A DNA stretch of 64,000 nucleotides. Source: WTFY01 sp965205685. GTDB taxonomy: Bacteria; Pseudomonadota; Gammaproteobacteria; UBA4575. The position numbers and the translations under genes are program-made. Below are positions 52,901 through 61,075 of the stretch, piece after piece (the first letter of the stretch is position 1; every line of letters begins with the position of its first letter). The stretch is from positions 1,116,001-1,180,000 of the forward strand of contig OZ242174.1 of the NCBI GenBank assembly GCA_965205685.1, given 5' to 3'. The notes under the pieces are model-generated. The model saw only the letters and a program-made list of their open reading frames with translations. It made no database searches and was not told the origin of the DNA.

Positions 52901-53865
52901 ACCAGGGTGATCGCATCGCCTTGCAGAAACTGTGGATGCAGACCAGTCATGCGATCCAGCGGTTGCGGGATAATCCCGAGTGCGCGGACCAGGAACTGGA
53001 ATCGATTCTTGACGCGGATGCCCCGGGGCTGTCGGCGCACCTGACTTTTGATCCTGTTAATGAGGAGGGTTCGCCATCGATTCATTCTCAAGTTCGCCCT
53101 TCAGTGGCCATCCTGCGTGAACAGGGCGTCAACGGCCACATGGAAATGGCGGCTGCCTTCGAGCATGCCGGTTTCGAATGTACCGACGTGCACATGACAG
53201 ACCTGATTACTGGTCGGTATTCCCTGGATGCATTTCAGTGCCTGGTGGCCTGTGGTGGATTTTCCTACGGCGATGTCCTGGGTGCAGGAGGGGGCTGGGC
53301 AAAGTCAATTCTGTTCAACGATCGCCTGAAAGAGGCCTTTGCGGGATTCTTCGAGCGCAAGGATACTCTGGTGCTGGGTGTATGCAATGGCTGCCAGATG
53401 CTGGCGCAACTAGCCGAGCTGATCCCCGGGACCGAAAACTGGCCAAGGTTCGTCCACAACACCTCGGGCCAGTTCGAGGCACGACTGGTGATGACTGAGG
53501 TGTTGCCGTCCCCGTCGCAGTTCTTGCGGGGTATGCAGGGCTCCAGCCTGCCGGTGGTAGTGGCCCATGCCGAGGGCAGGGCCGAGTTTCCAGAAGGTTC
53601 GCTTGATGCGCTGCAGCAACGTGAGATGATCGCGATGCGATTTGTGGACAATCACCTTCAAGCTACTGATAAATATCCCTATAATCCGAACGGCTCCCCG
53701 CAGGGTGTGACGGCATTCTGTAACGAGGATGGCCGCATCACCATCATGATGCCTCATCCCGAGAGACTTTTTCGCTCAGTGCAGTACTCCTGGAGGCCCA
53801 AAGGGTGGGGTGAGGATGGACCGTGGATGCAGATGTTCAATAATGCCCGCAAGGCACTGGGTTGA
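49975..53865 (+). CDS. purL: Phosphoribosylformylglycinamidine synthase (large single-chain)
   Basis: Fourth step of purine synthesis: FGAR + Gln + ATP to FGAM. 1296 residues from ATG 49975 (a TTG at 49951 is possible). It contains the PurS-like N-terminus, the ATP-binding FGAM-synthase cores (MKVETHNHPTAISPYPGAATGSGGEIRDEG; GGPAMLIGLGGGAASSM; SIHDVGAGGLSNAVPEL) and the C-terminal glutaminase with the nucleophile in GVCNGCQML, plus HPERLFR. Ends 41 bp before the deacetylase-like gene. Confidence 0.97.
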   Translation: MQVIEGGNALSEFRARNLGGQLQKISAKIESFAAQFYHFIDIDEALSPAQDHRLRALLSYAPACLNTEADLQILVIPRFGTVSPWSSKATEIAHNCFLDKVERIERGILYSFALKGSLDETELGTIAGHLHDRMTESVVLTLQEAAALFARHSERTLERLELGDEPQAVLSRANQEMGLALAEDEIHYLIGHYLELGKIPTDVELMMFAQANSEHCRHKIFNASWVIDDVPKADSLFGMIRETSAHSPRGILSAYSDNAAVIEGHPASRFMVDPQSGRYGYVEEDMHILMKVETHNHPTAISPYPGAATGSGGEIRDEGAVGCGGRPKAGLCGFSVSNLHLPGALQPWEKEYGKPDRIVTPLEIMIEGPVGAASFNNEFGRPNILGYFRTLELDVSTVGDGSNVRGYHKPIMLAGGLGNVRATQIEKQKFPEDTPIVVLGGPAMLIGLGGGAASSMASGKSSEDLEYASVQRSNAEMQRRCQEVIECCTARGVENPVLSIHDVGAGGLSNAVPELLDHAELGGCFELRDIPNAEPGMSPKEIWCNEAQERYVLAIDQGRFEDFVAICMRERCPHAVIGHSTSEPQLVLNDRLFDEKPIDLPMQVLLGKTPKMSRQAHRCETARPGSPAGPIIIDEAIERVLQFPAVAAKNFLITIGDRTVTGLIARDPLVGPWQVAVADAAVTCSDFKGYSGEAMAIGERPCVALLSAPASGRMAVGEAITNLLSTDVKDLGDIKLSANWMAAAGHPGADAELYETVDAVARTLCPALGISIPVGKDSLSMKSVWAEKFEQKSVTAPLSLIVSAFTPVSDVRKTCTPVIDTEAQGSAFLLIDLGKSKNRLGGSALDQVYSRLSEEPADLDNPQDLVNLFNAITDLKRAGLICAYHDRSDGGLFATLCEMSFASHVGLDVFLDSLGSDPTAALFSEELGAVIQVTEKDRSEVLSIITKHHLAEHTHVIACLNSTDKINISHQGQTIYQGDRIALQKLWMQTSHAIQRLRDNPECADQELESILDADAPGLSAHLTFDPVNEEGSPSIHSQVRPSVAILREQGVNGHMEMAAAFEHAGFECTDVHMTDLITGRYSLDAFQCLVACGGFSYGDVLGAGGGWAKSILFNDRLKEAFAGFFERKDTLVLGVCNGCQMLAQLAELIPGTENWPRFVHNTSGQFEARLVMTEVLPSPSQFLRGMQGSSLPVVVAHAEGRAEFPEGSLDALQQREMIAMRFVDNHLQATDKYPYNPNGSPQGVTAFCNEDGRITIMMPHPERLFRSVQYSWRPKGWGEDGPWMQMFNNARKALG

Positions 53866-53906
53866 GGCCACTGTGGGGATGACCGGTCTTCGAGGCTCGT
53901 AGGACA

Positions 53907-54851
53907 ATGGCAAAAACCTGTGTTTTTCTGGGAGAAGCGCTGGCCGCCTACGGGTTCCCGGGCGGACACCCCTTCAGCACTGCACGGCATGTTGCCTACC
54001 AGGAGGCCTTGCAGGATCGAGGCTTGCTGGATGCATGTTGCATCCGTGAGCCACGCCAGGCTACGGCCGATGAACTGAGTCTGTTCCACCGCCGAGAGTA
54101 TATCGAACGGGTCCAACACCAGTCCGAGTCCGGCCATGGGTACCTGGATGCAGGCGATACGCCGGCCTTTCCCGGTGTGTATGAAGCCGCGGCAACCGTC
54201 ACTGGCACGACCGTGGCCGCAGTCGATGCCATCCTGGACGGGGATTGCAGGCATGCGTTCGTCCCTATCGCGGGACTGCACCATGCACGGCGCAATGGCG
54301 CGAGCGGGTTTTGTGTCTTCAACGATATTGGCGTGGCCATCGAGCATCTGTTTTCCACCCATGCGCTGGAGTCTGTCCTCTACGTGGATATCGATGCCCA
54401 CCATGGAGATGGAGTGTTTTATTCCTATGTCGATGACGAGCGAATTATTTTCCTTGATTTTCATCAGCATAGCGCAACTTTATACCCTGGTACCGGAAAG
54501 GATGAGGAGATCGGGACTGGCCGTGCACAAGGCAAGAAACTGAATATCGAGCTGCTGCCTCAAAGCCGGGACGAGGCCTTTTTTGAGCAGTGGAGCCGTG
54601 CCCGCGAGTTTATCGATGGGTTCCGCCCACAGTTCGTCCTGTTGCAGTGCGGTGTGGACAGCCTGCGGGGAGACCCGATCACGGACCTCCACCTCAGCGA
54701 GGCTGCACACAGGTTCGTCACAGAGGAGCTGATCGGCTATGCCGAGCAGCATTGTTCGGGCCGGTTGCTGGCGCTTGGCGGGGGCGGGTACAACCTGGAA
54801 AATATCTCGAAAGGCTGGACCGCAGTGACCGAATCCATGCTAAACGCTTGA
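53907..54851 (+). CDS. Histone-deacetylase-family protein (AcuC/HDAC-like)
   Basis: 314 residues. Zn-site motifs YVDIDAHHGDGVFYSY (two adjacent His and Asp) and the Tyr-containing GGGGYNLEN tail are the hallmarks of deacetylase/acetylpolyamine amidohydrolase enzymes; ALGGGGYN carries the catalytic Tyr. FLDFHQHSATLYPGTG is also conserved. Bacterial members remove acetyl groups from lysines or polyamines. It follows purL closely and may be in the same unit. Confidence 0.9.
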   Translation: MAKTCVFLGEALAAYGFPGGHPFSTARHVAYQEALQDRGLLDACCIREPRQATADELSLFHRREYIERVQHQSESGHGYLDAGDTPAFPGVYEAAATVTGTTVAAVDAILDGDCRHAFVPIAGLHHARRNGASGFCVFNDIGVAIEHLFSTHALESVLYVDIDAHHGDGVFYSYVDDERIIFLDFHQHSATLYPGTGKDEEIGTGRAQGKKLNIELLPQSRDEAFFEQWSRAREFIDGFRPQFVLLQCGVDSLRGDPITDLHLSEAAHRFVTEELIGYAEQHCSGRLLALGGGGYNLENISKGWTAVTESMLNA

Positions 54852-54958
54852 AAAACGGGCGCTATTCTGCGGTTTGGGATCATTTTTAAGCTATACTTCC
54901 AGCAAAACCCATGAAAATGTGCTTGTTTGAAGAATTTATTTGAGCGGGAGAACCAAGA

Positions 54959-56239
54959 ATGTATACAGCAGACATGACAGTTGCCAGTTTCGACAAGGAG
55001 CTTACCGAAGCGATTCAGTCGGAAATTCGCCGACAGGAAGAACATGTGGAACTGATTGCCTCTGAGAACTATACCAGTCCGCGCGTGATGGAAGCGCAGG
55101 GCAGCGTGCTCACCAACAAGTATGCAGAAGGGTACCCTGCCAAGCGCTACTATGGGGGCTGTGAGTACGTGGATATTGCCGAACAGCTCGCCATCGACCG
55201 CATTAAGGAACTGTTTGGTGCAGACTATGCAAACGTGCAGCCGCACTCGGGTTCACAGGCCAATGCGGCCGTCTATCTGGCCCTGCTCAAGCCGCACGAT
55301 ACCATCATGGGCCTGGCGCTTTCCCATGGCGGCCACCTGACGCACGGCTGTCCGGTCAATTTTTCCGGCAAGGTATTCAATGCCGTCCAGTACGGGCTCA
55401 ATCCTGATACCGGCGAAGTGGACTACGACGAGGTCCAGCGCCTCGCCAAGGAGCACAAACCCAAGATGATCATTGCCGGCTTCTCGGCCTATTCCAGGGT
55501 CTGGGACTGGCAGCGTTTCCGGGACATTTGCGATGAGGTCGGTGCACTGATGGTGGTGGACATGGCCCATGTCGCAGGACTAATTGCCGCGGACCTGTAC
55601 CCCAACCCGGTGCCGATTGCGGATGTCGTCACCTCGACCACGCACAAGACCCTGCGCGGCCCGCGCGGTGGAATCATTCTGGCACGCGAGAATGAGGAAA
55701 TTACCAAGAAACTGAATTCCATGGTATTTCCCGGCACCCAGGGTGGCCCCCTGATGCACGTCATCGCCGCCAAGGCCGTGGCCTTCCTTGAGGCCCTGCA
55801 GCCGGAGTTCAAGACCTACCAGCAGCAGGTTCTGAACAATGCCCGCGTCATGGCCGCCCAGTTCATGGAGCGTGGCTACAAGATTGTTTCCGGGGGCACC
55901 GATGATCACCTGTTCCTGGTCGACCTGATCGACAAGGGGATCACGGGCAAGGCCGCAGATGCTGCTCTGGGAAGAGCCAATATCACGGTCAACAAGAATA
56001 CGGTGCCCAATGATCCGCAATCGCCGTTTGTCACCAGTGGCTTGCGTATCGGCAGCCCGGCTGCAACTACGCGCGGCTTTCGGGAGCAGGAATGCAAGGA
56101 GCTGGTCAACTGGATGTGTGACATCCTGGATGACATCGAAAACGAGCAGACTGTAGAGCGGGTCAAAGCCCAGGTACTGGCCCTGTGTAAACGGTTCCCG
56201 GTCTATCAGGCCAGTGCGGAGCAACAGGCCGTAGCGTAG
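54959..56239 (+). CDS. glyA: Serine hydroxymethyltransferase
   Basis: PLP enzyme making glycine and 5,10-methylene-THF from serine. 426 residues. N-terminal VELIASENYTSPRVMEAQGS, the PLP-lysine motif STTHKTLRGPRGG (about 223-235) and the C-terminal TSGLRIGSPAATTRGF are conserved. GGGAG precedes the ATG. It opens a run with nrdR and the riboflavin genes, consistent with the common gammaproteobacterial order. Confidence 0.97.
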   Translation: MYTADMTVASFDKELTEAIQSEIRRQEEHVELIASENYTSPRVMEAQGSVLTNKYAEGYPAKRYYGGCEYVDIAEQLAIDRIKELFGADYANVQPHSGSQANAAVYLALLKPHDTIMGLALSHGGHLTHGCPVNFSGKVFNAVQYGLNPDTGEVDYDEVQRLAKEHKPKMIIAGFSAYSRVWDWQRFRDICDEVGALMVVDMAHVAGLIAADLYPNPVPIADVVTSTTHKTLRGPRGGIILARENEEITKKLNSMVFPGTQGGPLMHVIAAKAVAFLEALQPEFKTYQQQVLNNARVMAAQFMERGYKIVSGGTDDHLFLVDLIDKGITGKAADAALGRANITVNKNTVPNDPQSPFVTSGLRIGSPAATTRGFREQECKELVNWMCDILDDIENEQTVERVKAQVLALCKRFPVYQASAEQQAVA

Positions 56240-56277
56240 CTGCATTGCTCACCGGCTGATTATCTCCCGGCAACAAA

Positions 56278-56784
56278 ATGCATTGTCCCTTCTGCCGTTT
56301 CGAGGACACGAGGGTGATCGACTCGCGCCTGGCAAGAGACGGAGACCAAGTGCGGCGCAGGCGAGAGTGTCTGCGGTGCAGTGAGCGCTTCACCACGTAT
56401 GAGGCCGCAGAACGCAGCCTTCCCAGGGTGGTCAAGCGTGACGGCCGGCGCGAGCCTTTCGACGAAGAGAAGCTGCGCAAGGGGCTGACGCTCGCCTGCG
56501 AGAAGCGGGCAGTTTCCACCGAGACGATCGACTCGATCATCAGTCGCATATCCCGTAAGACGCTTGGCAGCGGCAAGCGGGAAGTGCGCTCCAGCAGCAT
56601 CGGTGAATGGGCCATGCAGGAGCTTCGCATGGTGGACCAGGTGGCCTATGTCCGCTTTGCTTCGGTGTACCGAAGCTTTGAGGATGTGCGTGCCTTCAAG
56701 GAGTTGATCGAGCGCGTGGAGCAAGACCTAGCCCCAGAAATGCGCAAGGGACAGCTCTCGCTGATCGCCGACGAGCTTGACTGA
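56278..56784 (+). CDS. nrdR: NrdR transcriptional repressor of ribonucleotide reductase genes
   Basis: 168 residues. N-terminal zinc ribbon MHCPFCRFEDTRVIDSR with RRECLRCSERFTTYE gives two Cys pairs. An ATP-cone follows (VVKRDGRREPFDEEKLRKGLTLACEKR). NrdR senses ATP/dATP and binds NrdR boxes at nrd promoters. None is seen in this window. Confidence 0.97.
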   Translation: MHCPFCRFEDTRVIDSRLARDGDQVRRRRECLRCSERFTTYEAAERSLPRVVKRDGRREPFDEEKLRKGLTLACEKRAVSTETIDSIISRISRKTLGSGKREVRSSSIGEWAMQELRMVDQVAYVRFASVYRSFEDVRAFKELIERVEQDLAPEMRKGQLSLIADELD

Positions 56785-56805
56785 CACATCCCTGGCAGAG
56801 GCCGC

Positions 56806-57927
56806 ATGCCACCCGTATTGAACGACCATGCCTGTATGGCCGAGGCATTTCGTCTGGCCGAGAAAGGCCTCTTCAGCGTGCGCAAGAATCCCCGGGTAGG
56901 TTGTGTCATTGTCCAGGATGGAAACATCATCGCGCGCGGCTACCATGCCCGGGCCGGCGGACCTCACGCGGAAATCAATGCGCTGGCCAATGCCACTGAA
57001 AGCGTTGGCCGTGCCACGGTCTACGTGACCTTGGAGCCGTGTGTACACGAAGGCAAGACTTCACCCTGCACGGAGGCTCTGGTGCAGGCAAAGGTCGAGC
57101 GGGTGGTAGCGGCCATCCAGGACCCAAATCCCCTTGTCGATGGCAGTGGATTGGCTAAGCTGCGCCAACATGGCATTGAAACCCGGTGTGATGTGATGCA
57201 AAGAGAGGCGCTTGAACTCAACAAGGGATTTTTCAAGAGGATGCAAACGGGCAGGCCGTATGTCACGGTAAAGTCCGCAATCAGCCTGGATGGCAAGACC
57301 GCATTGGCCCGTGGTGAAAGTCGATGGATCACAGGAGGACCGGCGCGACGCGACGTGCAGCGGTTGCGTGCCAGAAGTTGTGCAATCCTGTCAGGAATCG
57401 GTACGGTGCTGGCGGACGATCCGCAACTGACGGTGCGACTTTCAGGTGAAGCACTCGGGCTGTCGCAAGCACCCGAGCAGCCGCTTCGGGTCGTGCTGGA
57501 TACCGGTCTTCGTATTCCCGAGACTGCCCGGCTGTTGCATGCCCCGGGCAGGGCCATCCTTTATACTTGCTCGCAGGATGCACGAAGAGTTGCCGCGTTG
57601 CAGGGGGAGCATGTAGAAGTCGTGACCCTGAAGCAGGGGCCACTGGACCTTTTGGAGGTGATGCAGGACCTGGGGGCCCGGGAGGTCAATGAAGTTCTCG
57701 TTGAAGCAGGGGCTACTGTGGTGGGAAGTCTGCTGAAGCAGGAACTCGTGGACGAGATGGTCATTTATGTTGCACCACACCTGATTGGGGAATCCGGTCG
57801 CGGCCTGGCAGAACTGCCGTTGATTTCAAGCATGCAAGAGCGACTGGGGATGTTGATAGAGGATATTACGGTCATCGGCGATGACATCAGGCTCCGTGCA
57901 CGCCCCGAACCTGCAAAGGATATTTGA
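56806..57927 (+). CDS. ribD: Bifunctional riboflavin biosynthesis deaminase/reductase
   Basis: 373 residues. Deaminase zinc site HAEINALANA and LEPCVHEGKTSPC is followed by the reductase domain (KSAISLDGKTALARGESRWITGGPARRDVQRLRA). It converts the pyrimidine from GTP cyclohydrolase II to the ribitylamino intermediate. Spaced 21 bp after nrdR. Products feed ribE/ribH next. Confidence 0.96.
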   Translation: MPPVLNDHACMAEAFRLAEKGLFSVRKNPRVGCVIVQDGNIIARGYHARAGGPHAEINALANATESVGRATVYVTLEPCVHEGKTSPCTEALVQAKVERVVAAIQDPNPLVDGSGLAKLRQHGIETRCDVMQREALELNKGFFKRMQTGRPYVTVKSAISLDGKTALARGESRWITGGPARRDVQRLRARSCAILSGIGTVLADDPQLTVRLSGEALGLSQAPEQPLRVVLDTGLRIPETARLLHAPGRAILYTCSQDARRVAALQGEHVEVVTLKQGPLDLLEVMQDLGAREVNEVLVEAGATVVGSLLKQELVDEMVIYVAPHLIGESGRGLAELPLISSMQERLGMLIEDITVIGDDIRLRARPEPAKDI

Positions 57928-57996
57928 GGACGTGCGGTACAACCCAGGAAGACGGTCATCCCGGTTACCATGTGCATCGCAGGACTGAAAGCTTAG

Positions 57997-58593
57997 ATGT
58001 TTACCGGAATCGTAGAAGAGGTCGGTACCGTGCGCAGACTGGAGGAGGACCAGAGCATTCACCGGTACCAGGTCCTTGCGACAGTTGCGTTTGCCGAGGG
58101 GGTCAAGACCGGTGACAGCATCTGCGTCAACGGCGTATGCCTGACCGCGTGCAATGTACGGGATGACTCCTTCCAGGTGGATGTGTCTACCGAAACCCGG
58201 AAGTGCACGACCTTTGGAACGTCGGCCCGGGAAGGCCAGGTCAATCTGGAGCGCTCGGCAATGCCCTCCACGCGTCTGGGGGGACATATCGTCAGCGGCC
58301 ACGTGGATGGCATCGGCCAGCTTGTGGTGCGTGAAGACCGTGAAGGGGAATCGGTGCTGTGGATTGCCATACCGGATAACCTGTCCAGGTATATTGTCCC
58401 CAAAGGATCGGTCTGCGTGGACGGTGTGAGCCTCACGGTCAATCAGGTTGAAAAAAACCGGTTTTGTGTCACGGTCATACCACATACACTGAAAAGTACC
58501 ACCTTGGGACATCTGCAGCCTGGAACTGAAATGAATATAGAAGTAGATCTTGTGGCCCGTTACCTTGAGAGACTGATGCAGGACCGGGGGTAG
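57997..58593 (+). CDS. ribE: Riboflavin synthase, alpha chain
   Basis: 198 residues in two similar halves; MFTGIVEEVG is the family start. CVNGVCLTACNV and GGHIVSGHVDGIGQL are in the first half and CVDGVSLTVNQVE in the second. It dismutates lumazine to riboflavin. Just 5 bp separate it from ribH, where many relatives have ribBA. Confidence 0.96.
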   Translation: MFTGIVEEVGTVRRLEEDQSIHRYQVLATVAFAEGVKTGDSICVNGVCLTACNVRDDSFQVDVSTETRKCTTFGTSAREGQVNLERSAMPSTRLGGHIVSGHVDGIGQLVVREDREGESVLWIAIPDNLSRYIVPKGSVCVDGVSLTVNQVEKNRFCVTVIPHTLKSTTLGHLQPGTEMNIEVDLVARYLERLMQDRG

Positions 58594-58598
58594 GCGAC

Positions 58599-59078
58599 AT
58601 GCAGGGGAGTTACACACAGGGCGCGGAGTATTCGGGGCAGGGTCTTCGAATCGGAGTCGTATCCGCACGTTTCAACGGAGAAATTGTCGAGGCCATGAGG
58701 GCGTCTGCGCAGGCAGCCCTGCTGGAACATTGTGTGGCAGAGGCCGATGTCACATGTATCCACGTGCCCGGTGCCTTTGAGTTACCGTTGGCCTGCAAGA
58801 CGATGGCCGTGACCGGCAAGTACGACGGCATCATTGCTCTGGGCTGTGTCATCCGGGGAGATACCCCGCACTTCGAGTATGTCTGCCAGGGCTGTACATC
58901 AGGCATACAGGAAGCCGGCCTGCAATCCGGGATTCCCATTGCATTTGGACTGTTGACCACGGACACGCTGGAGCAGGCCGTGGAGCGCAGTACAGGCGAC
59001 AGCAACAAGGGCCGCGATGCGGCGCTGTGTGTTCTGGAGATGGTCCATGTCCTGAAGTCCATTCCATCCGGTGGCTGA
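58599..59078 (+). CDS. ribH: 6,7-dimethyl-8-ribityllumazine synthase
   Basis: 159 residues. RIGVVSARFNGEIVEAM, HVPGAFELPLACKTMA, GCVIRGDTPHFEYVCQG and RSTGDSNKGRDAA are the conserved strands of the icosahedral/pentameric enzyme. It joins the ribitylamino pyrimidine to dihydroxybutanone phosphate. The last 8 bp overlap nusB. Confidence 0.96.
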   Translation: MQGSYTQGAEYSGQGLRIGVVSARFNGEIVEAMRASAQAALLEHCVAEADVTCIHVPGAFELPLACKTMAVTGKYDGIIALGCVIRGDTPHFEYVCQGCTSGIQEAGLQSGIPIAFGLLTTDTLEQAVERSTGDSNKGRDAALCVLEMVHVLKSIPSGG

Positions 59079-59490
59079 AGGACAGCCTCACAAGCGCCAT
59101 TGGTCCAGGCGACTTGCACTGCAATCGCTGTACCAGTGGCAGCTCGCAGGACACAGTGCCGATGAGCTGATCGAGCAGTTTTCCGGGGATGAGAACTGGT
59201 CCAAGGTGGATCAGGATTATTTTGAAGAACTTCTGAGAGAATCTATAAATCATGTCGGAGAACTCACTGATATCCTTACGACTTATGTCGAAGGTTCTGC
59301 GGCGCGCATAGGGCCTATCGAGAAGGCGATTTTGTTGTATGCGATCTATGAGATGTTGTACAAGCACGAAATTCCAAAGGAAGTGGTGATTTCCGAGGCT
59401 GTGATTCTGTGCAAGAAATTTGGTTCGGATGGAGGTTATAAACTGATCAATGGGGTCCTGGACCAGGTTCCAAGGAAACCGCTGGACTGA
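59071..59490 (+). CDS. nusB: NusB transcription antitermination factor
   Basis: 139 residues from GTG 59071, overlapping ribH. The helical fold is seen in HWSRRLALQSLYQWQLAG, VDQDYFEELLRESINH and VVISEAVILCKKFGSDGGYKLINGVLDQV, the NusB signature. It works with NusE and boxA in rRNA transcription. The ribH-nusB-thiL link is typical. Confidence 0.94.
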   Translation: MAEGQPHKRHWSRRLALQSLYQWQLAGHSADELIEQFSGDENWSKVDQDYFEELLRESINHVGELTDILTTYVEGSAARIGPIEKAILLYAIYEMLYKHEIPKEVVISEAVILCKKFGSDGGYKLINGVLDQVPRKPLD

Positions 59491-59510
59491 GTGACGATGA
59501 CTGCGGTCGC

Positions 59511-60494
59511 ATGTCGCGGGTGCACACCTTGCTAGAACAGGAAATCATTGCCCGGTATTTCTCTCGGCATTCGGCAGGAGGGAATGTCGAGATCGGTATT
59601 GGCGATGATGCAGCGGTGGTCAGCCCGCCTGATGGTTCGAAGCTGGTGATGACTGTGGATTCCCTCAATGAGGGGATCCATTTCCAACCGGGATGCCTGC
59701 CCGAGGACCTGGGCCATAAGGCACTGGCCGTCAACCTAAGCGATCTTGCTGCCATGGGGGCAACTCCGCTCTGGGCGACCCTGAGTCTTTCCTTGCCGGA
59801 TATTGAACATGCATGGCTTGAGGGATTTTCGCGAGGACTTTTTTCGCTGGCAGACCGCTATAGCATGAAGATCATCGGAGGGGATCTCGTTCGTGGGGCG
59901 CGGTCGATATCGATTCAGGCAACGGGGTATCTGAAATCTGCTCGTGCAATGACCCGCGCCCATGCCAGGGCAGGGGATTCGATCTACGTATCCGGTACGC
60001 TGGGGGATGCTGCCCTCTATCTGGAACTGTCCCGGGACATCGAAAATTGTACTGTACCGAAGCCGGATCTGGATTACCTTGCGCAACGCCTGAACCGGCC
60101 ACAGCCAAGGGTGGAGGTAGGTCAGGAAATTGTTGCCTTTGCCAGTGCGGCCATTGACCTGTCCGATGGACTGGTGCTCGATGTGCAGCGGATCTTGCAA
60201 GGCAGCAGAGTTGGAGCACGCATTGACCTGGAGCAGATCCCGTTTTCCGATGCCATGCAAAGACAGTGGCATGGCGGTAAGGGCTGGGACCAGGTACTTG
60301 CGGGAGGTGAGGACTATGAACTGGCCTTCACGGCAAGTCCGGAACACAGCGGGGAAATCGATACCGTTCGCAAGAAAACCGGATGCCCCATCACCCGGAT
60401 CGGGGAAATTACACCGGGGGATACCCTGGAATTGTTTGAGGCAGGCCACAGGCGCCCCTTGCCTGGCAGGTCAGGCTTTGATCATTTTGCCTGA
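59511..60494 (+). CDS. thiL: Thiamine-monophosphate kinase
   Basis: 327 residues. Phosphorylates TMP to TPP. N-terminal GIGDDAAVVSPPDGSKLVMTVDSLNEGIHF holds the metal aspartates; VNLSDLAAMGATPLWATLSLSLP, GGDLVRG and AIDLSDGLVLDVQRI are also conserved. Starts 20 bp after nusB, so likely co-transcribed. Confidence 0.95.
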   Translation: MSRVHTLLEQEIIARYFSRHSAGGNVEIGIGDDAAVVSPPDGSKLVMTVDSLNEGIHFQPGCLPEDLGHKALAVNLSDLAAMGATPLWATLSLSLPDIEHAWLEGFSRGLFSLADRYSMKIIGGDLVRGARSISIQATGYLKSARAMTRAHARAGDSIYVSGTLGDAALYLELSRDIENCTVPKPDLDYLAQRLNRPQPRVEVGQEIVAFASAAIDLSDGLVLDVQRILQGSRVGARIDLEQIPFSDAMQRQWHGGKGWDQVLAGGEDYELAFTASPEHSGEIDTVRKKTGCPITRIGEITPGDTLELFEAGHRRPLPGRSGFDHFA

Positions 60495-60503
60495 CTGAAG
60501 GCC

Positions 60504-60989
60504 ATGTCCCAGGATGTAAAACATGTGGCATTGAGCAGTCCCGTGCACCTGTTCTCGTTTGGGTTCGGGGCCGGACTCTCACCAGTGGCGCCTGGCACGG
60601 TGGGGACACTGCTTGGCATTGCAGTATATCTGGCTCTGGTTTCGCTCGGTCCTGTCCTGTACGTTCTATGCGTCGTGGGCCTGTTTTTGGCAGGGTGCTG
60701 GGCCTGTGGACAGACGTCTGCGATTCTGAAGGTTCCTGATCATCCGGGGATCGTGATTGACGAAGTCGTGGGGTACCTTGTCACCATGCTGTTCGTGCCT
60801 TTGGCATGGTACTGGATACTCGCGGGATTTTTCCTGTTCAGGGTGTTCGATATATGGAAGCCCTGGCCGGTCTCACTTGCAGACCGCAAGGTAACCGGCG
60901 GGTTCGGAATCATGCTGGACGACCTGCTGGCAGCTCTGTACGCACTGCTTTGTCTGCATGCCATGGTGTGGGCAGTGCAGTTGGCCTGA
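60504..60989 (+). CDS. pgpA: Phosphatidylglycerophosphatase A
   Basis: 161-residue inner-membrane enzyme making phosphatidylglycerol. FGFGAGLSPVAPGTVGTLLGI, DHPGIVIDEVVGYLVTML and RVFDIWKPWPVSLADRKVTGGFGIMLDD supply the acidic catalytic site. It begins 9 bp after thiL. The four hydrophobic segments are as expected. Confidence 0.94.
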   Translation: MSQDVKHVALSSPVHLFSFGFGAGLSPVAPGTVGTLLGIAVYLALVSLGPVLYVLCVVGLFLAGCWACGQTSAILKVPDHPGIVIDEVVGYLVTMLFVPLAWYWILAGFFLFRVFDIWKPWPVSLADRKVTGGFGIMLDDLLAALYALLCLHAMVWAVQLA

Positions 60990-61075
60990 TTCCATCACAC
61001 ATTCTTTGCAGGCCATTTATCCATGTACAATGGAACCCATCAATCACGACTTCTTACCATCCCTTCAGTTCCGGC

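Noticed and set aside
53178..53498. Plus-strand frame within purL
   Set aside because: Overlaps the glutaminase domain of purL in another frame.
54852..54958. Possible riboswitch before glyA
   Set aside because: The 107-bp leader shows no conserved core of a THF, SAM or glycine riboswitch that I can recognise.
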